Shown in pieces: positions 15,647 to 21,997 of a stretch of DNA of 21,997 nt (position 1 is the stretch's first letter; every line of letters starts with the position of its first letter). Under the pieces are notes generated by a model, which ran no database searches, was not told the origin of the DNA, and was given only the letters and a program-made list of their open reading frames with translations. Made by a program: the position numbers and the translations under genes. Source of the DNA: Candidatus Bathyarchaeota archaeon. GTDB taxonomy: Archaea; Thermoproteota; Bathyarchaeia; 40CM-2-53-6. The stretch is taken from positions 1 to 21,997 of the forward strand of contig VBBE01000024.1 in assembly GCA_005884605.1 (NCBI GenBank), in the 5' to 3' direction.

Positions 15647-17815
15647 TTGTCGCAGTTGAAGAAAACCCGCAGGCTTCCCTTCACGCGGGACTCTTTCGGA
15701 CCGTTGCTCACCGTGGTGCTCTCCGTGCCTATTGCCTTCCTCTTCGGTCTAGGAATACAAGGTGATCCCTCAGCGTACATCATCGGGCTGGTCAGCCTCG
15801 GCATTCTGACCTCTCTCGATCTGCGAGGCGGGATTCCAAGGGTCGGGGTCGGATTCGTTGTTTCGTTTCTCGCTTCTCTTTATGTCATCGGACACTCAGT
15901 TGCCGGACAAAGCTTGTCGCCGTTGTCGCTTGGGGATCTATCCCTACTCCTCGTCGCCCTTCCCCCCTCGATCGCGGTCCTCGCGGCGGGTCTTCTCTTC
16001 TCGCGGACGACATCCTACAAAATGATCAAATCAAACGTCGTTGCCTCGGTCGCGTTGGCGATTGGGCTCGGCTTGGGGTCGGCCTTGAAGGCGGGTTCGG
16101 CATTGTCAGTAGACTCGCTTACCATACTGTTCTTCATAGCGCTCGGTGCAGCCGCGAATATTGCCCAGATGATTCTGTTCCATCTTCTCGACAAGGTGTG
16201 GCGGACCAGGAATCTCTCGATGTCAATGATGCCTACCGCTTTCTTCACGTTCAATCTGTTAGCCGTCCTTGGGTTTGTCGCCTCTCAGGATCTTAACCAG
16301 CTCTACCCGTTCGTTTCGTCTCTAGGGTTCTTGCCTGCGTTGGCGTTGGTCGGGGTTGGCTCTACGAATCTCGCTCAGAGAATCTCGTCGGGACCCAGCC
16401 TTGGACCAATCATTACCATAACGGGAGCACCGATCGTTCGACAGGGCAAAGAACAGACGATCAAGATCGCCACCCAATTTAGTGGACATGCAAAGAAAAT
16501 GGCAAGGATCGTGGCGATCATCACGAGACCTGGAGGCAAGACCGAGTCGCTGAAAGTATCACAGGTTTCGATTGGAGAATACAGTGTTCACTATCGACCC
16601 GGCGGCTCAGGCAACTACGCTGTACACGTTACTGCTACGAGCAAGGAACACCAAGCAGCAAATCAATCCTTTTCCTTCGACGTCCAATCGCCTCAATCAA
16701 GTCCTCCCGCAGCACCAAGTCCACCACCACAGACTCGTCCACCGCCTCCGCCCCCCGTAACGCCCTCACCTGTACAAATCCCTCCGCGTCCTGCGATGTC
16801 TTTTGTCAAGGGAAACCTTCCACGCTTGGATAATTGGGATCCGAGAGTCTGGGTTGGACAGGAAGTTCACAGCTACAGGATAACAGAACACCTAGCCACT
16901 GGGCTCACCGGCTACGTCTTCCGCGCTAGCTTTGGGCAGGCGGGTACTGAAATGGCGATAAAGATTCCAATCCTCAGAACCGGGACAGGTGCAGCTGCGC
17001 TCGAAGAGACCATGTCGGAGGCGACGCGGCTCTTGGAGTTGTCCGAGCAGTCGAAGTACGTCGTCCAGCTCAGAGGAATCTTGGTGGATCGACTCAACAT
17101 TCAGGAGATCGTGAAAGGAGATACGCAATTGTATCTGCGCAGTCCGCCCGCGATAGTAATGGAGTTGATGAAGGGCGGTGCCGCCAAGGGACTTCTTGAA
17201 GATCCGTCCTACGACTCGCTGTACTATTCTGAGAAATGGGGAGGCATAGTCATGTTCATCGGTTACATGATAGCCAGCGGGCTAGAGACAATTCACAACG
17301 CGGGTTTCGTGCATCTTGATGTCAAACCGCAGAACATTCTGTTCAACCTCAAACCCCCGGCCACTGGACAGGAGATGAGGAACCAGATGAAGTCTGGTAC
17401 CCTCGTGCCGAAACTGGCTGACCTCGGTTCCGCTGTTCGTATCGGAGGCAAAGTAGGCCAGTTCACATCCGAATACGCCCCCGGCGAACAAGTCCTGGGA
17501 GATAGGACCGCATCTTCCATGGACATCTACGCTCTGGGAGCAACACTCTACAATATGCTGACGAAGACACCCGTTAATTCCAAGAAGCTCATCGAGTTGA
17601 TGAACACCATGACAAGTAACCCTGGATCTGGGAGAACGGCGAGCGATCTAAAGTCGACTTGGAACTCGTTCAACCCTGATTTCGATAGGATTGCCAAGCT
17701 CGCACCGACCGTCCCTGTCCTCAAGAAAATGTTGGACAAAGACCCCCACAGAAGACCGACTGCCGGGACTGCAGCCACGTTGCTCCAAGACCTTGGAGAC
17801 AAGGCTCTATCCTAG
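15647..17815 (+). CDS. Membrane-embedded serine/threonine protein kinase
   Basis: A 722-aa Hanks-type kinase. The N-terminus has about seven or eight hydrophobic helices (roughly 17-240), then a beta-sandwich domain (about 252-347), a proline-rich linker (about 350-382) and the kinase domain (about 405-720). Catalytic residues: nucleotide loop ATGLTGYVFRA, Lys439 in MAIK, His556-Leu-Asp558 with Lys560 and Asn563 in the catalytic loop, Asp592 in DLG (for DFG), APGE at 611-614, Asp626. It should therefore be active. With no helix between the beta domain and the kinase, both lie on the cytoplasmic side. TTG 15647 is the first in-frame start after a stop at 15626, but the strong Shine-Dalgarno nearby fits an out-of-frame ATG better. 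Divergent from the FHA-phosphatase-vWA operon. Confidence 0.92.
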   Translation: MSQLKKTRRLPFTRDSFGPLLTVVLSVPIAFLFGLGIQGDPSAYIIGLVSLGILTSLDLRGGIPRVGVGFVVSFLASLYVIGHSVAGQSLSPLSLGDLSLLLVALPPSIAVLAAGLLFSRTTSYKMIKSNVVASVALAIGLGLGSALKAGSALSVDSLTILFFIALGAAANIAQMILFHLLDKVWRTRNLSMSMMPTAFFTFNLLAVLGFVASQDLNQLYPFVSSLGFLPALALVGVGSTNLAQRISSGPSLGPIITITGAPIVRQGKEQTIKIATQFSGHAKKMARIVAIITRPGGKTESLKVSQVSIGEYSVHYRPGGSGNYAVHVTATSKEHQAANQSFSFDVQSPQSSPPAAPSPPPQTRPPPPPPVTPSPVQIPPRPAMSFVKGNLPRLDNWDPRVWVGQEVHSYRITEHLATGLTGYVFRASFGQAGTEMAIKIPILRTGTGAAALEETMSEATRLLELSEQSKYVVQLRGILVDRLNIQEIVKGDTQLYLRSPPAIVMELMKGGAAKGLLEDPSYDSLYYSEKWGGIVMFIGYMIASGLETIHNAGFVHLDVKPQNILFNLKPPATGQEMRNQMKSGTLVPKLADLGSAVRIGGKVGQFTSEYAPGEQVLGDRTASSMDIYALGATLYNMLTKTPVNSKKLIELMNTMTSNPGSGRTASDLKSTWNSFNPDFDRIAKLAPTVPVLKKMLDKDPHRRPTAGTAATLLQDLGDKALS

Positions 17816-17937
17816 GTTATCGAAAGCCACGAAGAGACTCCCGAAAGGCCGAAAATCGTCGTTTCGCGGGTAAAGAACGATTACCTGGAAAATTGGAAAT
17901 GAATCTCAGTAAGACTAGAAAAGAGCCTATCCCCACG

Positions 17938-18837
17938 TTACGCCTCTTGATAGATTGAGGCGCGATGGGTTTCCGGCGAGAAGGCATACACCTTACCAAG
18001 ATCTTGATTGAAGGCAATGGTGTGGGTTCGAATCTCAGTCGTAACTGTCTGAATCTCTTTCATGGATTTCGCGTCAAAGACTTGTAGGACCGAGGGATCC
18101 CCAATGGTCACGTATAGATGGTCGAGATCTGGGTTATAGAATATGGCATCAGGAGCTCCCGCCAACTTCGATGGCTCTGACACTTTTCCGGATTCAAGGT
18201 AGACCTCGTAGAGGCGACCTTCATCGCAGGCGCAAAGCAGACGTCTCCCACGTCGGTCCAGATCCAGTCCGTGCGGCCCAGCAGCTGGAATACGATAGGA
18301 CCCTACTAATCCGTCCGGGTCCTTGGCGTCAAGTATTGCTATCTCGCTCGGGTCAGCGATGTTCACGTAGAACCGTTCGCTCTCGGGATCGAAAACCGCC
18401 CATCTTGTTCGTCCAGGAATCGTCACATCTACTATCGTCATTCTCGTACCCACATCGACGATCGACATCGTGACTAGGTCTTGGCTGTTTGGCTTTGGAA
18501 CGTTGGCGGCAAGGAGAGTGTTCCTCGAAGCATCGAAGGCAAGTCCGTTGGGCCTACCACCAACCTTGATCTTGTGCAATCTCCGTTCCTTCCAGTGGTT
18601 GAAGACGCCGACCGTATTCTCTCCACGGTTAGACGTGAATACAATATCTCTCTCGTTCGAGACTAGGACTCCTGCAACACCCATCAAGTTTGGAATCGAT
18701 CTTAGGTACTTGTCTTGGTGACAGTCGATCACTTCTAAGCTGTCGTTGGAAGTGTGAGCTCTGTATAGGACCGAGGATTTGAGGTGACCTGCTGCGTGAT
18801 CGAAGCCCCCTCTCCCTTGATTTTTGAGGGAGTTCAA
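17938..18837 (-). CDS. YncE-like beta-propeller (YVTN-type repeat) protein
   Basis: A 299-aa seven-bladed propeller-type protein. Repeated blade motifs are visible: NDSLEVIDCHQDKYLRSI, VLVSNERDIVFTSNRGENTVGVF, GRPNGLAFDASRNTLLAAN, RTRWAVFDPESERFYVNIADPSEIAILD, GPHGLDLDRRGRRLLCACDEG, APDAIFYNPDLDHLYVTIGDP. Proteins of this type bind ligands or protein partners; none of the pieces indicates an enzyme. There is no signal peptide, unlike most bacterial YncE. The start TTG 18837 follows AGGA by four bases, and an in-frame stop lies three codons upstream. It lies 34 bp downstream of the ChrB-domain gene on the same strand, so it is probably in the same operon and part of the same response. Confidence 0.87.
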   Translation of the reverse strand: MNSLKNQGRGGFDHAAGHLKSSVLYRAHTSNDSLEVIDCHQDKYLRSIPNLMGVAGVLVSNERDIVFTSNRGENTVGVFNHWKERRLHKIKVGGRPNGLAFDASRNTLLAANVPKPNSQDLVTMSIVDVGTRMTIVDVTIPGRTRWAVFDPESERFYVNIADPSEIAILDAKDPDGLVGSYRIPAAGPHGLDLDRRGRRLLCACDEGRLYEVYLESGKVSEPSKLAGAPDAIFYNPDLDHLYVTIGDPSVLQVFDAKSMKEIQTVTTEIRTHTIAFNQDLGKVYAFSPETHRASIYQEA

Positions 18838-18871
18838 TGTATCCTAGGTGTCGAAGGGTGATACTGCGACC

Positions 18872-19351
18872 CTACCGTGTCGGCTGCGAAACGTTGTACT
18901 CGAGCTTCTGTGTTCCCTCGACCTTGAGCTGGCAATATTTGTAGAGCGCATCATAGGTCGGGAACTGAAGTCTCATGTTGTCGAAGTCATCTTTCGCAAG
19001 GTTTCGGAAACCGTGAGCTGCGGCCTCGAGACCAGCTGACTCCGGTGGAGCGTCCGGAATCTTTGCGTCCGCTCCCCTCACTATCTTCGCCAGCTCTAGA
19101 AGAGCAGGGTCTTTGAGTTTGTACTTCTTGATGATAGCGTCGAAGCTGACGTACTCCTTGCCGTCCTCTTCATAGTGCGTCAATTCGATGTCCTTAGCAT
19201 CGTAAGGTATCGCCCCAGTTTCCTTTACCACCTGCAGTATTTTCTCCGGGGGGACAAAGAGGAACTCTGGATTCTTATCTACGAACTTTTTGATCAGCCA
19301 GGGACAGGCTATCCTGTCAACTTTTGCTTTTTCTCGGGTTACCCATTTCAT
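18872..19351 (-). CDS. Chromate-resistance ChrB domain protein
   Basis: A 159-aa stand-alone version of the ChrB C-terminal domain. Recognised by the opening WVTREKAKVDRIACPWLIKKF and then EFLFVPPEKI, GAIPYDAKDIELTHY, VSFDAIIKKY, DPALLELAKIVRGADA. In full-length bacterial ChrB this domain accompanies a regulatory part that senses chromate; solo domains are widespread next to transporters and may not involve chromate at all. The conserved Cys in the IACPWLI motif is present. ATG 19351 is chosen because an in-frame TGA lies directly upstream. The gene is divergent from the PadR regulator, with the palindromic operator just ahead of it, and is followed by the beta-propeller gene. Confidence 0.9.
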   Translation of the reverse strand: MKWVTREKAKVDRIACPWLIKKFVDKNPEFLFVPPEKILQVVKETGAIPYDAKDIELTHYEEDGKEYVSFDAIIKKYKLKDPALLELAKIVRGADAKIPDAPPESAGLEAAAHGFRNLAKDDFDNMRLQFPTYDALYKYCQLKVEGTQKLEYNVSQPTR

Positions 19352-19366
19352 TCATTTGACACCCTA

Positions 19367-19394
19367 TAGATGTTCTACATAGATAGAACATCTA
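19367..19394. promoter_or_regulatory. Inverted-repeat operator between ChrB and PadR genes
   Basis: The arms tagatgttcta (19367-19377) and tagaacatcta (19384-19394) are perfect 11-bp complements with a 6-base spacer. They contain ATGT and ACAT, the half-site bases described for PadR-type repressors. The element covers the expected transcription start of the ChrB-beta-propeller operon and lies just before the TATA box of the PadR-MFS operon, so one bound regulator could control both directions. Confidence 0.75.
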
Positions 19395-19396
19395 CA

Positions 19397-19404
19397 CATA
19401 TAAG
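19397..19404 (+). promoter_or_regulatory. TATA box of the PadR-MFS operon
   Basis: catataag fits the archaeal TATA consensus and predicts a transcript start near 19427, about 15 bases before the GTG at 19442. That just leaves room for the GAGGA ribosome site at 19429-19433. Its complement (cttatatg) could serve the ChrB gene in the other direction. Confidence 0.6.
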
Positions 19405-19441
19405 GCTAACTCACCGATTGAGGTAATCGAGGAATCTATTA

Positions 19442-20029
19442 GTGTCCAGGCTCATGCCCCATGGAATGAAGATTGGCGCGGTGTCCCTCTGGTTGCTGCT
19501 GCTGCTCTCAGAGAAACCGATGTATGGCTACGAGATTATCCGAGAACTGGAGAAAAAATTCTCAGGCTACTGGAAACCGAAGGCCGGAACCATATATCCT
19601 GCCCTAGAGAAACTGGAGAAAAATCATTTGCTGACAAGTCGAGTTGAGTTTCGAGAAGAGGCTCCTGACCGGAAACACTATGCGCTCACAGATGCAGGCC
19701 GCAGCGAGCTTGCAGGTACTATGGCGTATTGGACGAGAATGACTGAGATACTCGAGACCTACCGGGAAACCCACCAGTCGATATTCCGCCACAAAACCGA
19801 GCTCCGAAAAAACCAGCTCTCAGAGTTTTTCACTAATCTTGCGGGGTCCCTTCGCGGGAGATCAATCGATGTCAAGAAGCTGTTTCCCGAATCCAAAGCG
19901 CCTGCTCGGATTTCTCCTGGTGAACCAGTCAGGTTGAAGTTTCTTTACGCCAAGGAGAATCACAAGTTCGAGATTCACATGGAACTTGAATGGTTGCCAA
20001 CTAAGAAAGGAGTCACTTCCCGTCACTAG
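19442..20029 (+). CDS. PadR-family transcriptional regulator
   Basis: A 195-aa winged-helix repressor-type protein. The PadR domain, about residues 14-85, has the hallmark LLLLSEKPMYGYEIIRELE, then PKAGTIYPALEKLEKNHLL and the wing RKHYALTDAGRSEL; a helical dimerisation region follows (about 90-140) and a C-terminal beta-like extension (PVRLKFLYAKENHKFEIHMELEW) that may hold a ligand site. Start GTG 19442 is supported by GAGGA at 19429-19433, eight bases away. It probably binds the inverted repeat at 19367-19394, repressing itself, the MFS gene 48 bp downstream and the divergent ChrB operon until an inducer arrives. Confidence 0.94.
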   Translation: MSRLMPHGMKIGAVSLWLLLLLSEKPMYGYEIIRELEKKFSGYWKPKAGTIYPALEKLEKNHLLTSRVEFREEAPDRKHYALTDAGRSELAGTMAYWTRMTEILETYRETHQSIFRHKTELRKNQLSEFFTNLAGSLRGRSIDVKKLFPESKAPARISPGEPVRLKFLYAKENHKFEIHMELEWLPTKKGVTSRH

Positions 20030-20077
20030 GGGATAGCCAGATTCCGGGACCGAGTAGAGACGACCCGAGGGAACTGT

Positions 20078-21280
20078 TTGCCTTTCGACTGGATTACCAA
20101 AGACGGAAAGCTCGTCCTGATCGAGAAGGGCGTCCGCACGGTCCCTTACGGTTTTCTGGGAGTCTTATTTTCGGTCTATTTGAGCCAGCTAGGTCTCGAC
20201 GCTTTTCTCATTGGCGTGGTCCTGGCGTTGACCGTTGCTTCGAGCGCGATTTACACGCTGGTCGCAAGTGTATTCGCTGACCGTCTTGGCCGCAGGCGGA
20301 CTTTGATCTTCTTCGCGCTAACTGACGCGCTGGCTGGCGCTCTTCTGTTCTCCTCAGATTCAATTTGGGCTCCAGTAGCTGCCGGGATCATCGGCAACAT
20401 GACTGTAGGAGCGGGAGAGGTTGGCCCATTTCTGACCTTAGAACAGGCGATTCTTCCAGGAGCCTCCGATAGCAAGCGGAGAACGTTGGGGTTTAGCGTA
20501 TACAATCTGGTAGGGTATGTTTCATCGTCAGCTGGAGCCCTTCTGGTCGGCCTACCTCAATACATCGGCCCGGGTATAGGGGGATATCGCCCGCTATTCA
20601 TGGCATATCTCGCGTCAGGCTTGCTAGGAACATATCTCTACTCTAGACTATCGACAAAGGTCGAGAAGGAAAAGACCCCCTCCCCCACTATCAAGGTCCT
20701 ATCTGAGGCCTCCAAGCCGGTAGTTAGGAAACTCTCAGCATTATTCGCCTTGGACTCGTTTGGAGGAGGCTTCATTGGAATAAGCATACTCTCCTACTAT
20801 TTCTACGAGAAATATTCTTTGCAGCTCAGCTCGCTCGGATTGCTATTCGCCGGGACACAGATCGTAACAGCGATCTCGTTCTTGGTTGCTGAACGAATTG
20901 CACGCCAGATCGGCCTGATCAAGACAATGGTCTACACTCATATCCCATCGAATCTTTTGTTGGCCATTATTCCGTTTGTCTCTTCGGCTCCAATCGCCGT
21001 TGGTCTACTTCTCTCTCGGCAATCCCTCTCTCAGATGGACGTGCCTACCCGTCAATCATATCTGATGAGCGTGGTGCCGGAGACTGACCGCACCCCCGCT
21101 GCCGGGTTCACTAATGTTTCCCGGAGCATCGCTCAGACTTTTAGTCCCTCAATCGCTGGCTACGCAATCGCCACACTGTGGCTGGGATCTCCCTTCGTCA
21201 TAGCGGGGGGGCTAAAGGTCGCCTATGACCTGTCCCTGTACAAGATCTTTCACAGGCTGAAACCGCTACAGGAAGCCTAG
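20078..21280 (+). CDS. Major facilitator superfamily transporter
   Basis: A 400-aa inner-membrane secondary transporter with about twelve hydrophobic helices in two halves. Motif A is visible as ASVFADRLGRRRT between helices 2 and 3, and the second half has the QMDVPTRQSYLMSVVPETDRTPAAG loop seen in drug- and metal-type exporters. TTG 20078 is supported by CGAGG at 20066-20070 about seven bases upstream, whereas no ATG lies near. It is translated from the same mRNA as the PadR regulator, and ChrB-domain genes are often beside such transporters, so export of a toxic oxyanion or drug is a fair guess; the substrate is unknown. Confidence 0.92.
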   Translation: MPFDWITKDGKLVLIEKGVRTVPYGFLGVLFSVYLSQLGLDAFLIGVVLALTVASSAIYTLVASVFADRLGRRRTLIFFALTDALAGALLFSSDSIWAPVAAGIIGNMTVGAGEVGPFLTLEQAILPGASDSKRRTLGFSVYNLVGYVSSSAGALLVGLPQYIGPGIGGYRPLFMAYLASGLLGTYLYSRLSTKVEKEKTPSPTIKVLSEASKPVVRKLSALFALDSFGGGFIGISILSYYFYEKYSLQLSSLGLLFAGTQIVTAISFLVAERIARQIGLIKTMVYTHIPSNLLLAIIPFVSSAPIAVGLLLSRQSLSQMDVPTRQSYLMSVVPETDRTPAAGFTNVSRSIAQTFSPSIAGYAIATLWLGSPFVIAGGLKVAYDLSLYKIFHRLKPLQEA

Positions 21281-21413
21281 GTCCCTAGGTTTTCGAACCG
21301 CACGCGAGAAGTTGTGTCGAGAAGGAATTGTAACTGTCTGATCCATTTGCGCTTCTAATACAGATCTTCGGTGCCGTCGCCCTGTTCGTTCTAGAAAAAG
21401 ATGTGTTGATCGA

Positions 21414-21698
21414 TTACCGAAGACTCTCGTCTCTTGCTCCCGGTCTGTTGTCTTCTCCCCGGGATAGAGAGGTGAGGATAGCACGCACCAGGTCTCTTGC
21501 AGATTGAGGTGTCAGCTCGATTGCGATCCTTGACTCTGGCCCTGCCGTCTCGCTAAGGAGGTCAATGATGACCGCTCGTTCAGCTTGGGCATGATCGGGG
21601 TGGTCATAGGAAACGCTCGCCTGGTCCAGGAGGAACCAACCGTGTGGACCTTTGCCGCTGCCCGAGACTCTAGTGTTCTCGACGATACCTGTGCACAC
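21414..21698 (-). CDS. DUF6295 family small protein
   Basis: A 94-aa cytosolic protein of a small uncharacterised family. It matches my recollection of DUF6295 from actinobacteria: MCTGIVENTRVSGSGKGPHGWF, then SYDHPDHAQAERAVIIDLL and GPESRIAIELTPQSARDLVRAI. Function is unknown. Conserved Cys2, His and Asp residues (DHPDH) could bind a metal, which is inference. GTG 21698 is chosen because GGAGGG lies eight bases upstream and the family begins MCT. It is 32 bp downstream of the dienelactone hydrolase gene on the same strand, so they probably share a transcript. Its presence in an archaeal context hints at transfer. Confidence 0.75.
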   Translation of the reverse strand: MCTGIVENTRVSGSGKGPHGWFLLDQASVSYDHPDHAQAERAVIIDLLSETAGPESRIAIELTPQSARDLVRAILTSLSRGEDNRPGARDESLR

Positions 21699-21730
21699 TT
21701 CTCACACCCTCCGTCCTGGCAAAATGGTTG

Positions 21731-21997
21731 TCAACGCTTGTCACTAGTTCCTAGGTATTTTTCGAAGAAAGCCCACACCTTGTTCCAGCCATCTACTGCT
21801 TGTTCTTGTCTGTATCCCGGCCGTTCGTAATAGAAGAAACCATGCCCAGCTTTCGGGTATACGTGAAACTCGTAGGTCTTTCCATACTTCTTCAATTCTT
21901 GTTCATGCTGGGCAACTTGTTGGGGAGTTGGAGACTGATCTTCCTCGCCAAAGAGTCCCAGCAGAGGACAGGACAAATCCTTCGTATAGTCTATTGG
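21731..21997 (-). CDS. Dienelactone hydrolase family protein, 5' end outside window
   Basis: C-terminal portion of an alpha/beta hydrolase that opens lactones or esters. The frame is open to the window edge, so the TTG at 21976 is internal. Visible are the strand LSCPLLGLFGEEDQSPTP, which places the triad Asp (in GEED) at its usual spot, and the catalytic His in YPKAGHGFFYYERPGYR. The nucleophile Cys lies before the window edge and cannot be checked. About 89 residues of an expected 220-290 are present. Family assignment is firm; substrate is not known. Confidence 0.88.
   Translation of the reverse strand, partial: PIDYTKDLSCPLLGLFGEEDQSPTPQQVAQHEQELKKYGKTYEFHVYPKAGHGFFYYERPGYRQEQAVDGWNKVWAFFEKYLGTSDKR

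Noticed and set aside
12849..17815. Type VI secretion or Ter stress locus
   Set aside because: The signalling parts are similar in kind, but no secretion structural genes, TerC/TerD-like genes or PP2C phosphatase are visible.
1..21997. Insertion sequences, transposases, integrases or tRNA attachment sites
   Set aside because: None recognised on either strand, despite the many bacterial-type genes.

Overview
The window is a contiguous piece of an archaeal chromosome. It opens inside a group II chaperonin (thermosome) gene, several starts look leaderless or nearly so with TATA-like boxes about 26 bases upstream, and GTG and TTG starts are common. G+C is about half by eye. The thermosome tail and overall gene style would suit a Thermoproteota (Nitrososphaeria-like) archaeon, but no rRNA or tRNA is present to settle this. 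Many genes belong to families commoner in bacteria (Ada, TfoX, SnoaL, ChrB, DUF6295, dienelactone hydrolase), so the region reads as accessory and transfer-rich.

Layout. 1-1188: 3' part of a thermosome subunit. 1370-1447: a tiny, very basic ORF (-) behind a strong ribosome-binding site. 1811-3862: Ada-type alkylation repair protein and a short-chain dehydrogenase. 3895-5148 (-): small ORF, three-helix membrane protein, double winged-helix regulator. 5297-5698 (-): VOC-fold protein. 6041-6604: DUF4382 surface protein. 6582-7469 (-): TfoX-domain gene with a one-base frameshift, then peroxiredoxin. 7570-8205: TMEM175-like channel. 8220-8635 (-): SnoaL-like gene, also frameshifted. 8802-12840: LolD/MacB-type ABC ATPase and a large duplicated FtsX permease.

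12849-17815 is the most interesting part: a protein-phosphorylation cassette. Three minus-strand genes with 4-base overlaps encode a RanBP2-finger/FHA protein, a PPP-family Ser/Thr phosphatase and a von Willebrand A (MIDAS) protein. Divergent from them, across 136 bp, is a membrane Ser/Thr kinase with a multi-helix N-terminus, a beta domain and a proline-rich linker. Writer (kinase), eraser (phosphatase), reader (FHA) and metal-dependent adaptor (vWA) are all present. The logic resembles bacterial TerY-P triads and the PpkA/PppA/Fha set of type VI secretion, but with a PPP-type phosphatase and no secretion or Ter genes in view.

17938-21280 is a metal- or drug-response module: YncE-like beta-propeller and ChrB-domain protein (-), divergent from a PadR regulator and an MFS exporter (+), with a near-perfect 11-bp-arm inverted repeat between them as probable operator. 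21414-21997 (-) holds a DUF6295 protein and the end of a dienelactone hydrolase.

A recurring oddity is apparent one-base losses (6931-6933, 8427-8431, about 9534-9537, possibly 6006-6040). Either the assembly has short-run indel errors or several accessory genes are decaying.
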